DNA of 24,295 nucleotides from Phycisphaerales bacterium UBA2402 (GTDB taxonomy: Bacteria > Planctomycetota > Phycisphaerae > Phycisphaerales > UBA1924): positions 50,929 through 75,223 of the forward strand of contig DDSA01000092.1 in the NCBI GenBank assembly GCA_002343715.1, read 5' to 3'. Below the pieces are notes generated by a model. That model had not been told where the DNA came from. It did not search any database and saw only the letters and a program-made list of their open reading frames with translations. The number at the start of each line of letters is the position of its first letter. The first letter of the stretch is position 1. Both the position numbers and the translations under genes were made by a program. Below are positions 7,443 through 14,727 of the stretch, piece by piece.

Positions 7443-7467
7443 GCCGGGGTGTCTCAAGTCCCGACCC
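7443..7467 (-). repeat. Conserved 25-base 5' leader element, copy 2
   Basis: This is the partner of 6045-6069, differing at one base. It lies about 61 bases ahead of the start codon and directly downstream of the predicted promoter. The placement relative to promoter and gene is the same in both copies. Confidence 0.75.
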
Positions 7468-7471
7468 CCTA

Positions 7472-7500
7472 AGTGTGACGTGCTAGAGGCCCAATGTCAA
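7472..7500 (-). promoter_or_regulatory. Promoter of PEP-CTERM-like paralogue 2
   Basis: Minus-strand TTGACA (7500-7495), a 17-base spacer and CACACT (7477-7472) match the layout of the paralogue's promoter at 6074-6102. The -10 is a weak match to consensus (A2, A4, T6), but spacing and -35 are ideal. Confidence 0.7.
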
Positions 7501-7623
7501 TAGAAACTTGATATCTTGGCCAAAAAACGTCACGATTCCTTCCGATTCTTCGGCTCAGACACCCCGATAGATGCCCGAACGTAAACCCGATAAAGGCTAA
7601 GAATGAAGTTATAGGACAATGTT

Positions 7624-9315
7624 CTATTTATGTCCGGTATTTTGGACAACCGCCAGTGTTGAATCATCGTCGAGTTGTGTTCTCGCTGCAAAGGCGGAAA
7701 CAGCCGCGAAACAAGCCTCAACCGCTTGTTCGGGTGTTTGACTGTCGGTCAGCGCTTCGGCCAATCTCTGACGTTTGAACTGTTGGCCGGAAGGATCGCG
7801 CTGTTCGATGATTCCATCGCTGTAGAGCACGAGTTTTTCGCCCCGACGAAGGTTCATAATCCCTTCTCGATACTGAAACTCGCGGTCGATTCCGAGGGGA
7901 ATGCCGCCTTCCCAACTGGAATCCATGGCATGTCGAACCCCCGCCCCGGGGGATTGTACGAGCCAATGGCCGTGCCCAGCATCAACGTATTTCACGGTCG
8001 GAGACCCATCAAAGATGCCGACCCAGAGTGAGACGAACTTTCCCACCGAAATACGCTCGTGAAGATATCGGTTCACTGCCATCACCGCGTCGGCGACCCT
8101 GGAACCCCTTCCCAACTCCGCGTGCAGATAAGCCTGCACCATCGCCATCAACATACCGGCCGCGGCACCACGCCCGGAGACATCGCCGATCAGGACGGCA
8201 AACCCCCCCTCGCCCGTGGACGGTGAAGTCAAAGGCACGACATCAAACAAGTCTCCGGCAACGAACAGGCCGGGCTGCGTTCGTGCGGCGTAGGAGATCG
8301 AACCAAGATCGCGCTTTGTTGGAGGCACGAACATTTCTTGAACGGCTCGTGCCCCCGCGAGTTCATTCGTAAGGAGGTGTTCTCTTCCTTCGAGTTCAAT
8401 ACGTTTGATATTCGCCAGCGCGAGCGAGTATGCGCAAGCGATCGCTTCACAAAAAGCGAGCGCGTCCGAATGGACTTCGTTTTCACGCCCTCGGGCGTCC
8501 AGATACAGAAATCCGACGACCATGTCCCCGATCGAAACGGGCACACACACCGCGGAATGGATGCGCATGTCCGAGATACTCTGGCTGGGGATGTACGGAG
8601 CGGCGGTCGTCAGAAAACCCGTCTGGCCTGAAATCGCCGCGTTGAGAAGCGAGCGAGAAAAACCGAAATCCTCGGGCAGGCCGCCGGTGGCGCCCGTGTT
8701 CGGGGCGTGCGCGATCAGTTGGACTTCACTGGAATCGCTGAGTCGGCGCAAGGCCGCTCCACGGGCGTAGCCGCTGCCGTTGAGGATCAGGTCCAGTGCG
8801 GTGGCGGCCAGGGCGGTTTCCTCGGTTTCTTCCGCCAGACGGGACATGGACTCAAGGACGAGTTTGAGGCGCTTGTCCGCACGCCAGGCGCCGCCCTGAA
8901 CGGAGCCACGCTCCACACGTTGATTGAGGAGGGTCGCGTCATCGAGCGTGGTGGCGTTCTTGACCGACGTGGAGATCGTACCGGTGGTTGAAGGTGCTCC
9001 CTGCACGCGGAAGGTCCAGGGGCCGATCCGCAGCAGGTCCCCGCCGGCCAAGGCCGCGGGCTTGTGCCGGCTCAACCGAACTCCGTTCAGGTATGAACCC
9101 CACTTGCTGTCGAGATCGACGACGAACCAGGATCCGCCCCGGTAGAGAATACTGGCGTGCTGCCGGCTGACATTCTCGTGCAGCAGGCAGAGGTCCGACT
9201 CCTTCAGTCTTCCGATGGAGAATGGGCGATCCTTGCCGATGGTGCGGGTATGGGCCTGCGGCCCATCCGCGGTCGTCAGCGTCAATGTGCCTGGACTGTT
9301 GCTTGATTCGGGCAT
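7624..9315 (-). CDS. FHA-GAF-PP2C (SpoIIE-type) protein phosphatase
   Basis: This encodes 563 residues with three domains. An FHA domain (about 10-105) shows SIGR at 33-36, SRQHA at 50-54 and the NG at 77-78 that read phosphothreonine. A GAF-type sensor domain spans about 150-305 (VCVPVSIGDMVVGFLYLDAR). A short coiled linker leads to a SpoIIE/PP2C phosphatase (about 335-560). Its metal-binding acids are intact in GDLFD (354-358), GDVSGRG (377-383), YSDG (498-501) and DDDST (549-553). It should dephosphorylate a Ser/Thr-phosphoprotein, classically an anti-sigma antagonist, in response to a GAF signal. No kinase or STAS partner is adjacent. It is transcribed away from the ECF sigma gene across a 162-base shared region, suggesting linked regulation. 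Confidence 0.92.
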   Translation of the reverse strand: MPESSNSPGTLTLTTADGPQAHTRTIGKDRPFSIGRLKESDLCLLHENVSRQHASILYRGGSWFVVDLDSKWGSYLNGVRLSRHKPAALAGGDLLRIGPWTFRVQGAPSTTGTISTSVKNATTLDDATLLNQRVERGSVQGGAWRADKRLKLVLESMSRLAEETEETALAATALDLILNGSGYARGAALRRLSDSSEVQLIAHAPNTGATGGLPEDFGFSRSLLNAAISGQTGFLTTAAPYIPSQSISDMRIHSAVCVPVSIGDMVVGFLYLDARGRENEVHSDALAFCEAIACAYSLALANIKRIELEGREHLLTNELAGARAVQEMFVPPTKRDLGSISYAARTQPGLFVAGDLFDVVPLTSPSTGEGGFAVLIGDVSGRGAAAGMLMAMVQAYLHAELGRGSRVADAVMAVNRYLHERISVGKFVSLWVGIFDGSPTVKYVDAGHGHWLVQSPGAGVRHAMDSSWEGGIPLGIDREFQYREGIMNLRRGEKLVLYSDGIIEQRDPSGQQFKRQRLAEALTDSQTPEQAVEACFAAVSAFAARTQLDDDSTLAVVQNTGHK

Positions 9316-9340
9316 GGGACCCTGGAAGAGAATAGGGCGC

Positions 9341-9370
9341 GGAGAGAAGGTGGCCTACGGCCCTCTCTCC
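9341..9370. other. Imperfect hairpin in the phosphatase/sigma divergent region
   Basis: GGAGAG at 9341 pairs with CTCTCC near 9370, and GGCC with GGCC across a short loop, with one or two bulges. It would fall in the 5' leader of the phosphatase transcript. No T tract follows in either direction, so it is more likely a leader structure than a terminator. Confidence 0.35.
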
Positions 9371-9434
9371 CGAGTCTGATCAAGTCGGGTTGCGCCCCAG
9401 CAACTCACGCGTGAATTTCTTTTGTTTTTCTGCT

Positions 9435-9463
9435 TTGATGCGGGGAAGACGGCGGCGTATATC
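9435..9463 (+). promoter_or_regulatory. Candidate promoter of the ECF sigma gene
   Basis: TTGATG (4 of 6 to the -35 consensus), a 17-base spacer and TATATC (4 of 6, first four bases perfect) lie just before the gene. Transcription would begin around 9470, only a few bases from the ATG at 9478. The mRNA would be nearly leaderless, which fits the absence of a Shine-Dalgarno there. Confidence 0.45.
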
Positions 9464-9477
9464 TTGATGAGAAATTC

Positions 9478-9999
9478 ATGCCATTGCGGGTTGTCCCCAT
9501 CTCCATCCCACCTCGAACGCACCTGGCGGATGCCGATTGGGCCCGCTTCGCGGAGAATCTGCTCGGATTCGCCGTTGCGTTATGCGGATCGCGTCACGAG
9601 GCCGAGGATCTTGTGCAGCAAACAATCGCCACCCTTCTGGCGAAACGGCCCGCGTGCGCCGACCACAGAGGGCTGGCCCGCATCACGCTGACAAGGCTGT
9701 ATCTTTCGCGACGCCGCGCGCACCGGCGGCTTCTTGAACGGCTTCGCAGCGTGGCGTGCCGACGCGCGCGAAAGGTTGAGGAGTCCGACCGCGTCGAGGT
9801 GCGGGATGAGGCGATGATGGCGAAGGAAGCGATCGACTCGCTCCCCGCGAGACAGCGGGCGGCGCTGCTCCTGCGCGTGGTGGAGGGATTGTCCTACGAA
9901 GCCATCGCCGAGGCCCTGGAATGCGAGGTAGGGGCGGTGCGGGCGAATCTGCACCTCGCACGTATGAAGGTGCGTTCAAGGCTGGAGGGCGGGGCATGA
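9478..9999 (+). CDS. ECF-type RNA polymerase sigma factor
   Basis: This encodes 173 residues, within the usual ECF range. Region 2 spans about 20-82, with FAVALCGSRHEAEDLVQQTI matching the core-binding and -10 recognition helices. Region 4 spans about 117-169, with SLPARQRAALLLRVVEGLSYEAIAEALE and the helix-turn-helix GAVRANLHLARMKVR. There is no region 3 or sigma-70 N-terminal region. It should direct RNA polymerase to a small regulon, usually linked to envelope or stress. The next gene overlaps its stop as ATGA, so the two are translationally coupled, the normal layout for a sigma factor and its membrane regulator. Confidence 0.92.
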   Translation: MPLRVVPISIPPRTHLADADWARFAENLLGFAVALCGSRHEAEDLVQQTIATLLAKRPACADHRGLARITLTRLYLSRRRAHRRLLERLRSVACRRARKVEESDRVEVRDEAMMAKEAIDSLPARQRAALLLRVVEGLSYEAIAEALECEVGAVRANLHLARMKVRSRLEGGA

Positions 10000-10763
10000 T
10001 GAATAGGGACACCACACCCGAGCCGTATGAATGGTCGGACCTCGATCTCGAGGCCTTTCTCGACGACGAACTCTCGGCGCATTCCGCCTCGGCGCTCTCG
10101 CGTGACCTGATGGAGCGTCCGCGGTTGCGTGGCCGCCTGGCTTCGATCGCTCGGACCGATAGCGCGGTCAAGGCCGCGGTTTCGGTATCGGTCGGCCCAT
10201 CGGCCACACAACGGCGGAAGACCGGGCGCATCGCGTGGGTCCGGGTCTTGGCCCTGGCGGCGTCGCTCGGGCTTGCCGCAGTGGGTGCGTGGAGGCTGTC
10301 AAAGGTTGAGCCGCACTCCAGCGAGACGCGGTCGGCGGGGGTGACGGAGAACGCTGTTCCGCCATCGGCATCGGGAGAATGGATCGTGCTGTCGCTGGAT
10401 TTGCGCGGTACCGCTCCGGAGCGGACGGTTCGGGCGATCAAAGCGGACAACCAGCCGCCGGCGCGGCGTCTTCCGCCTCCGCGTGGGGTCGGTCCCGCGC
10501 CGCTTTCTACGGCTGAGCTGGAACGGCGTTTGGCGGCCATGCCCGGGGCGCTTGAGCAGCTCGATGCCTGCGTAGGGTGGGCGAGTGAACGGCGGCATTC
10601 ACCGGCGATCTTCGAGCGCATCGTGGCGCTCGCGCAGGAGCCGGAGGTGCGCGCGGCGGCGCTGGGTGCGCTGCGCGAACTCGCGCTGCATCCCGGGCTG
10701 CGTGCGTATGCCGTGGCGTCGGAGCGGAGGATCGAGCACGCGGAAAGGCCTTCCCGGATTTGA
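9996..10763 (+). CDS. Membrane-anchored anti-sigma-like regulator
   Basis: This encodes 255 residues. The ATG at 9996 sits in an ATGATGA overlap with the sigma stop and has GGAGGG six bases upstream. The cytoplasmic N-terminus, DLDLEAFLDDELSAHSASAL, is the helical start seen in anti-sigma factors, but the HxxxCxxC zinc motif of ZAS-type anti-sigmas is absent. One membrane segment (about 79-99, AWVRVLALAASLGLAAVGAW) follows a basic patch. The outer part has a Pro/Arg-rich linker and then an alpha-helical C-terminus (about 185-245, EPEVRAAALGALRELALHPGL) with HEAT-like spacing. The role as regulator of the preceding sigma factor is inferred from coupling and topology, not from a signature domain. 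Confidence 0.72.
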   Translation: MMNRDTTPEPYEWSDLDLEAFLDDELSAHSASALSRDLMERPRLRGRLASIARTDSAVKAAVSVSVGPSATQRRKTGRIAWVRVLALAASLGLAAVGAWRLSKVEPHSSETRSAGVTENAVPPSASGEWIVLSLDLRGTAPERTVRAIKADNQPPARRLPPPRGVGPAPLSTAELERRLAAMPGALEQLDACVGWASERRHSPAIFERIVALAQEPEVRAAALGALRELALHPGLRAYAVASERRIEHAERPSRI

Positions 10764-10858
10764 TGATTGTTCAGATTTGCACGTGCCTCTGCTGGAGCGG
10801 TCCGTGTCCGTACGGGTCGCGTCGTTTGATCGGTGTACTGTAACTCGGAAAAGAAACT

Positions 10859-11800
10859 ATGCTCTCATTCATCGTGTTGACCGTTTCGATGGTGGCCTGT
10901 GCCAATGATGGATCATCGACCGCTGAACTTGCTCGCACCGCGGCGGTGTCCTCGCCCGATCCGAGTGATGACCGTGTGCTTCGTGTCTATGACCTGCGTG
11001 ATCTGGCATCGGCGTTGCCTCCGCGGAGGCGAACGGGGCTGTCTGTAGGCGAGCCGGCGCTCCTGCTGCGCCATCCCGGTGAGGGGGGGGAATCACCCTT
11101 CATACCCGATGACAAGGCGACCCCCGGCCCCACCTCACCGATCGATGTGCTGGTGTCGCAGTTACTTCCTCCGCTGAGCCTGATGGGCGATTCGATCGCT
11201 GACGGTGTCTTTCTCGTCTCGGGAGAGAAGTCGGGTCACGAGCAGTTCGTGCAACTCCTGGAGAGTGTGCGTGCTGTGTATACATCGACATGCACGGTGG
11301 AGATCAGCGTGGTTGTTGTGCCGTCCTCCGGTGCCGCGCCGGCGCTGGGATCGGCCCATGTGCCGGGGTCCGGGGACAAGGTGTTTCGACGAGTAGGCGG
11401 CACGGTGCCGCGGAAAGTCGGGACAGCGCTCGAATCCACGGATGCCATCTCGTTTCTCGCCGGGTGGACCCCGGTGGTGGGACAGAACGCGATGGGCTAC
11501 GACGCGCAGACCGCGCTGGTCAAGGAAGGGCTGTCCGTGACGGTCACTCCGGGAGCAGAAAGCGGCGGCGGCACATCCCTTCGTGTGACGGGTGCTGTGT
11601 GCGCAGTCTCGGATGATTCAATCGCTTCGCCGCTGATGGGCGCCGGGCCGCAGGGATCGCTGCACATCGGACTACCGACCATCCGCACACGGGACATCGT
11701 GGTGACGACATCCGTGCCGACAAGCAGGCCGACCGTGGTCGGCGTCCTGTCGGGGTTCTCGCCCGATGAGACGATCGTGCTCGTGGCGACGGTGAAGTAG
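10859..11800 (+). CDS. Exported protein, secretin-accessory-like, function unknown
   Basis: This encodes 313 residues. The first 20 residues are hydrophobic and end in VAC, so a signal peptide or lipoprotein signal is possible, though it lacks N-terminal positive charge. The opening RVYDLRDLASALPP and the later DGVFLVSGEKSGHEQFVQLLESVR resemble the 'YDxRDL' and 'V..t..gH..v..lL..lR' blocks of planctomycete proteins related to the periplasmic N-domains of secretins. The C-terminal half is beta-rich (TSLRVTGAVCAVS, TIVLVATVK). There is no outer-membrane pore domain. It follows the regulator by 95 bases on the same strand and may be part of the sigma locus or its target. Confidence 0.6.
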   Translation: MLSFIVLTVSMVACANDGSSTAELARTAAVSSPDPSDDRVLRVYDLRDLASALPPRRRTGLSVGEPALLLRHPGEGGESPFIPDDKATPGPTSPIDVLVSQLLPPLSLMGDSIADGVFLVSGEKSGHEQFVQLLESVRAVYTSTCTVEISVVVVPSSGAAPALGSAHVPGSGDKVFRRVGGTVPRKVGTALESTDAISFLAGWTPVVGQNAMGYDAQTALVKEGLSVTVTPGAESGGGTSLRVTGAVCAVSDDSIASPLMGAGPQGSLHIGLPTIRTRDIVVTTSVPTSRPTVVGVLSGFSPDETIVLVATVK

Positions 11801-11841
11801 ACAGCCATCGAGTACATGCGTCACGAACCGTCCGCGGCGGT

Positions 11842-12519
11842 CTACTTCGCGGCGGTCTTGAGTTCCGGGCCGGCAGTTCCCGGTGCCTCCGCCGGTTTCG
11901 GCGGGTCCTTGGGCAGGACCTTGATCACGCTCGAGGTGCGGGTGCCGGGGCGGTGCTTGGGCGGATCGGTCTCGACACGCATACGGCTCTTGAAGCGAGG
12001 GGCATCGGGGGCCAGTTCGATCACGCCGCGCGGGGTCGGGAGTTGCGTGGCCTTCTTCGATGAGTCCGGCAGGAGCGCGGCATCATTGACGAACGTCCGC
12101 ACTCCGCCGACATAGTTGTTGTCCTTGAGCCATCGCTGACGAGCATCCTCGAGTGCCGCCGCGAGTTTGCGGCTGGCGCGGTTGAATGGGTTGGTGGTGG
12201 AGTTGCCCGGGCCGAGTGCGTCGGTGACAGGCTCGAACGGGCGCACTTCGGCGAGCCTCATACTCTCGAAAGCGAAGAGGCCCGGCGTCTCGACCGTGAT
12301 GGTGATCCCGCCCTCGCCGAACGCGCCATATCTCGCGGCATCGTCCTGGGTGGGGTTGCGGATCGACCCGGGCATGCCCCCGATGATCGGTCGGCCAGAC
12401 CAGAGACGGCCGTTGATCGGTTCCGTCGAGCCGACACTCGATGGAAATGAGTTCGTGGGTTGTTCTGTTTGAGGCGCAGACAGTGCGCACGCGAGCATAC
12501 AGGCGGAGAACAGAAGCAT
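11842..12519 (-). CDS. Exported hypothetical protein
   Basis: This encodes 225 residues from the ATG at 12519, with AAGGA about eight bases upstream. The N-terminus, MLLFSACMLACALSAPQTEQ, is a short export signal; cleavage after ALSA or lipid attachment at the second cysteine are both possible. The mature protein has a glycine/proline-rich start, a central helix (NRASRKLAAALEDARQRWLKD) and a proline/lysine-rich C-terminus suggestive of an extended or wall-associated tail. No family is recognised. It is convergent with the preceding gene (41-base gap) and downstream of the glycosyltransferase terminator, so it is probably its own unit. Confidence 0.7.
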   Translation of the reverse strand: MLLFSACMLACALSAPQTEQPTNSFPSSVGSTEPINGRLWSGRPIIGGMPGSIRNPTQDDAARYGAFGEGGITITVETPGLFAFESMRLAEVRPFEPVTDALGPGNSTTNPFNRASRKLAAALEDARQRWLKDNNYVGGVRTFVNDAALLPDSSKKATQLPTPRGVIELAPDAPRFKSRMRVETDPPKHRPGTRTSSVIKVLPKDPPKPAEAPGTAGPELKTAAK

Positions 12520-12635
12520 GGTCTTGGTCCTTTCTGAAGTTAACGCGAGCGGGTGGGAAGCAGCGGAAGGGCCGCCCCACGCGAAGCCCGGCCACAGCGC
12601 CCCCTAAGAAGATGATCCACAAACGGAAAAAAGCA

Positions 12636-12661
12636 AGAAAAAACCACCCATTTCGGGTGAT
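12636..12661 (-). terminator. Rho-independent terminator at the glycosyltransferase stop
   Basis: On the minus strand ATCACCC, a 5-base GAAAT loop and GGGTGGT form a 7-bp stem (one T-G pair) followed by T5. The stem begins within three bases of the TGA at 12666-12664. It should insulate the glycosyltransferase from the downstream hypothetical gene. Confidence 0.85.
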
Positions 12662-12663
12662 TT

Positions 12664-13827
12664 TCACGTATTGGGCGCGTCTATGGGACCTTCCGCTGCG
12701 GCGGGTTGCCGGATGGGTATGGCGTTGGGAGAAGTCAACCACTCATATACCGAGAGCACACCCCGGACATGATCGCTGGCACGCCTGTGCAGACGAACAT
12801 AACGATGCGCGGACTCACGCAGCGCCGCGGCGGCCTCTGGGTCGCTCATCCAGGAAGCGAGTTCACGCCGCCAGGAAGCGGCATCGGCTTTCGCGGCGAG
12901 GACGGCGGTCTCGCCGCGACGCAACAGGCCCGACAGAGGATCTTCGGAGGCAATTACGCTCATGCCGATCGCCATCGCTTCGAGCACAACACTGCGCTGC
13001 TCGCCGTGGGCTTCCGGCAGAACAAGAAGGTCGCCCGCGAGCAGCAGGTCACGCCGCCCTTCCAGTTCGTCGATGAGCGACAGCCGGTCGAGAAGTCCCA
13101 GGTGTCGCGCGACGGCCCACACGTTGGCGCGGCGTGCCGCCAGCGCATCGCAGAAGATGAGCATCTCCCTCGACTGTGCGGCGTGTGCCAGCCCGGTCAG
13201 CGCCGCCTCCCACGCGGGGGCATCACGCCCGTTGCCGATGAGCATCGCGCTCAGGGTTTGACCGGGCGGTGGCCCGGCCCGGACCGCGGGCGGGGAGAGA
13301 ACGCCCCACGGCACCATGCGGACTGTGGAGGCGAGGCCCGGGCCTCTGCCCGAGGGCGGGTGATCGGCGAATGCCCGTTCGAGCGCTGGATCGCACACGA
13401 TGAAGACCGGCGGCTCGGCGTCGGAGGTTCGAAGTGAGCGTGCCCGATCGATCAACCCGGCTCTCCAGATTTCGACGACCACCGCCGCATCGAACGCCGC
13501 GGCCAGGTCGAGCGCCAGCGGCCACGTGCCGCCGCCATAGGCATGGACCACATCAATTCCATCATCACCGATGAACTTCTCGATGGAGCGCAGCAGACGG
13601 CGAACGTTCAGCGGGCGTGTGAGGGCGAGGTTGCTGGGCGTATAGGTGATGACGCGTGAGAAGATTCCCGACAAGTCCGCCGCGCCGCCCGGCGTGTGTT
13701 CCAGGAGCGATTCGGGCACGGCGTGGACGATGCGGACGCCCTCATCGGCGAGGCCGACCTCCAGGCGCGTCAGCAGCGCCCGCTCCCGCGAGGCGAACAA
13801 CTCATCCGCGAGGATCAGGACCCGCAT
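12664..13827 (-). CDS. GT4-like glycosyltransferase (group 1, GT-B fold)
   Basis: This encodes 387 residues starting at MRVLILADELFASRERALLTRL, which is the first Rossmann strand; an ATG 13 codons earlier adds nothing recognisable. The C-terminal donor-binding domain has LLLAGDLLVLPEAHGEQRSVVLEAMAIG (about 261-288), the E-rich nucleotide-sugar site of GT4 enzymes, where consensus reads PS..EG.P.vllEAMA.G. Here the first part is PEAHGEQR, a moderate deviation. HAYGGGTWPLA (95-105) fits the N-terminal acceptor domain. Donor and acceptor sugars cannot be told. No polysaccharide or LPS cluster is adjacent, so it appears isolated. Confidence 0.83.
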   Translation of the reverse strand: MRVLILADELFASRERALLTRLEVGLADEGVRIVHAVPESLLEHTPGGAADLSGIFSRVITYTPSNLALTRPLNVRRLLRSIEKFIGDDGIDVVHAYGGGTWPLALDLAAAFDAAVVVEIWRAGLIDRARSLRTSDAEPPVFIVCDPALERAFADHPPSGRGPGLASTVRMVPWGVLSPPAVRAGPPPGQTLSAMLIGNGRDAPAWEAALTGLAHAAQSREMLIFCDALAARRANVWAVARHLGLLDRLSLIDELEGRRDLLLAGDLLVLPEAHGEQRSVVLEAMAIGMSVIASEDPLSGLLRRGETAVLAAKADAASWRRELASWMSDPEAAAALRESAHRYVRLHRRASDHVRGVLSVYEWLTSPNAIPIRQPAAAEGPIDAPNT

Positions 13828-14140
13828 GGCGGATGGTACGAGGTGTACTTCCGCGGGAGCGCGCATACCGCAGAGTTGGAAGATCTGCGATGAGTTGGGG
13901 TGTGTCGGGTTCCGCCGTGCCGGGGCACTCCACGCGGATACGGGTCGGATGCCGAGTCATCGGGGTGTGGAGACTTCGATGCGCGTCGAGACGTGTTGTT
14001 GTGCATGACATGCCCGTTCCGGCTCGATGACCCTCGCTCTGTTGAGTCGGATGAGTCGCGCACAGGCGGTGCAACATCGCTCCCTACGCTCCGACAACTG
14101 CCCGTCGTCGCTTCCGGGCATTCCGGCAGGAGATAAAGTC
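13828..14140. other. Intergenic region between glycosyltransferase and Tae4-like gene
   Basis: This divergent spacer of about 310 bases is open in several frames, but none has a start with a ribosome site or a recognisable product. A 6-bp inverted repeat, CGCAGA/TCTGCG, lies at 13869-13889 and would fall in the glycosyltransferase leader. It must contain promoters for both flanking genes, but no confident -35/-10 pair is seen. Confidence 0.5.
14128..14133 (+). promoter_or_regulatory. Shine-Dalgarno fixing the 14141 start
   Basis: AGGAGA lies seven bases before the ATG at 14141. It settles the start of the Tae4-like gene against the upstream in-frame start at 14027. Confidence 0.8.
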
Positions 14141-14644
14141 ATGGAACTCCCTCTCTTCGGTCTTCTCCGGCCGCACTTTCCGGGCGCATCCGTGACGCCC
14201 GCCGAGGTCGCGGAGACCATCGGCGGGAAAGTACTTCTGAACTACAAGAACGATCCGGACTACAAGAACACCTGCGCCATCCGTCTCTCCCGCGCGCTCA
14301 ACTACGCCGGGGAGAAGCACCGCATCCCCGGCCCCGCGGAGGCCGCGAACTACGGAATCAAGGTGAACTCCGGAGATGACAGGCGCTGGTACGTATTCCG
14401 CGTCAATGACCTGGTGAGATTTCTCGGCGCTCGCTACGGGCCTCCGGTGGACATCCCGCGGCCCGCCGTCGGTTCCTGGGAGTCCGCGATCACCGGGAAA
14501 CGGGGCATCATCCACTTCCGGGTCATCGGGTGGAGTGATGCAGCGGGGCATCTGGATCTGTGGGACTCCGACGCGTGTCTGGGAAAAGCGTACTTCAACC
14601 CCTCGACCGGCGTCTGCGATGCCGTGCGACTCTGGGAGTGTTGA
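14141..14644 (+). CDS. Tae4-like peptidoglycan amidase (T6SS effector family)
   Basis: This encodes 167 residues, close to the usual Tae4 length. The protein matches the Tae4 layout throughout: an N-terminal helix with VAETIGGKV, the catalytic block YKNTCAIRLSRALNYAG with Cys45, the segment WYVFRVNDLVRFL (83-95), GKRGIIHF, and the block GWSDAAGHLDLWDSDACLG with His137 and nearby acids (D139, D142, D144), then AYF. In Tae4 enzymes the Cys-His-Asp triad cleaves the D-Glu to meso-DAP bond of peptidoglycan stems, and they are delivered by type VI secretion. Cys146, Cys159 and Cys167 could form a disulfide. There is no signal peptide. No T6SS genes and no Tai4-like immunity gene are adjacent, so delivery and self-protection are unexplained. 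Confidence 0.85.
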   Translation: MELPLFGLLRPHFPGASVTPAEVAETIGGKVLLNYKNDPDYKNTCAIRLSRALNYAGEKHRIPGPAEAANYGIKVNSGDDRRWYVFRVNDLVRFLGARYGPPVDIPRPAVGSWESAITGKRGIIHFRVIGWSDAAGHLDLWDSDACLGKAYFNPSTGVCDAVRLWEC

Positions 14645-14688
14645 GGCGTGCGATCAAGGAAGGGTGTATCGCTTCGGATCTGGATGCG

Positions 14689-14704
14689 CCCCGCGAAGCC
14701 GGGG
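14689..14704 (+). terminator. Possible weak terminator after the Tae4-like gene
   Basis: CCCCG, a 6-base loop and CGGGG make a 5-bp GC stem followed by TTT, 45 bases past the stop. The T run is short, so efficiency is doubtful. Confidence 0.35.
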
Positions 14705-14727
14705 TTTGGCAGTGGGCGTTTCTTGGT

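Noticed and set aside
13900..14136. Small plus-strand frame upstream of the Tae4-like gene as an immunity candidate
   Set aside because: No ribosome site and a Ser/Arg/Gly-rich product with no export signal or helical pattern expected of a periplasmic immunity protein.
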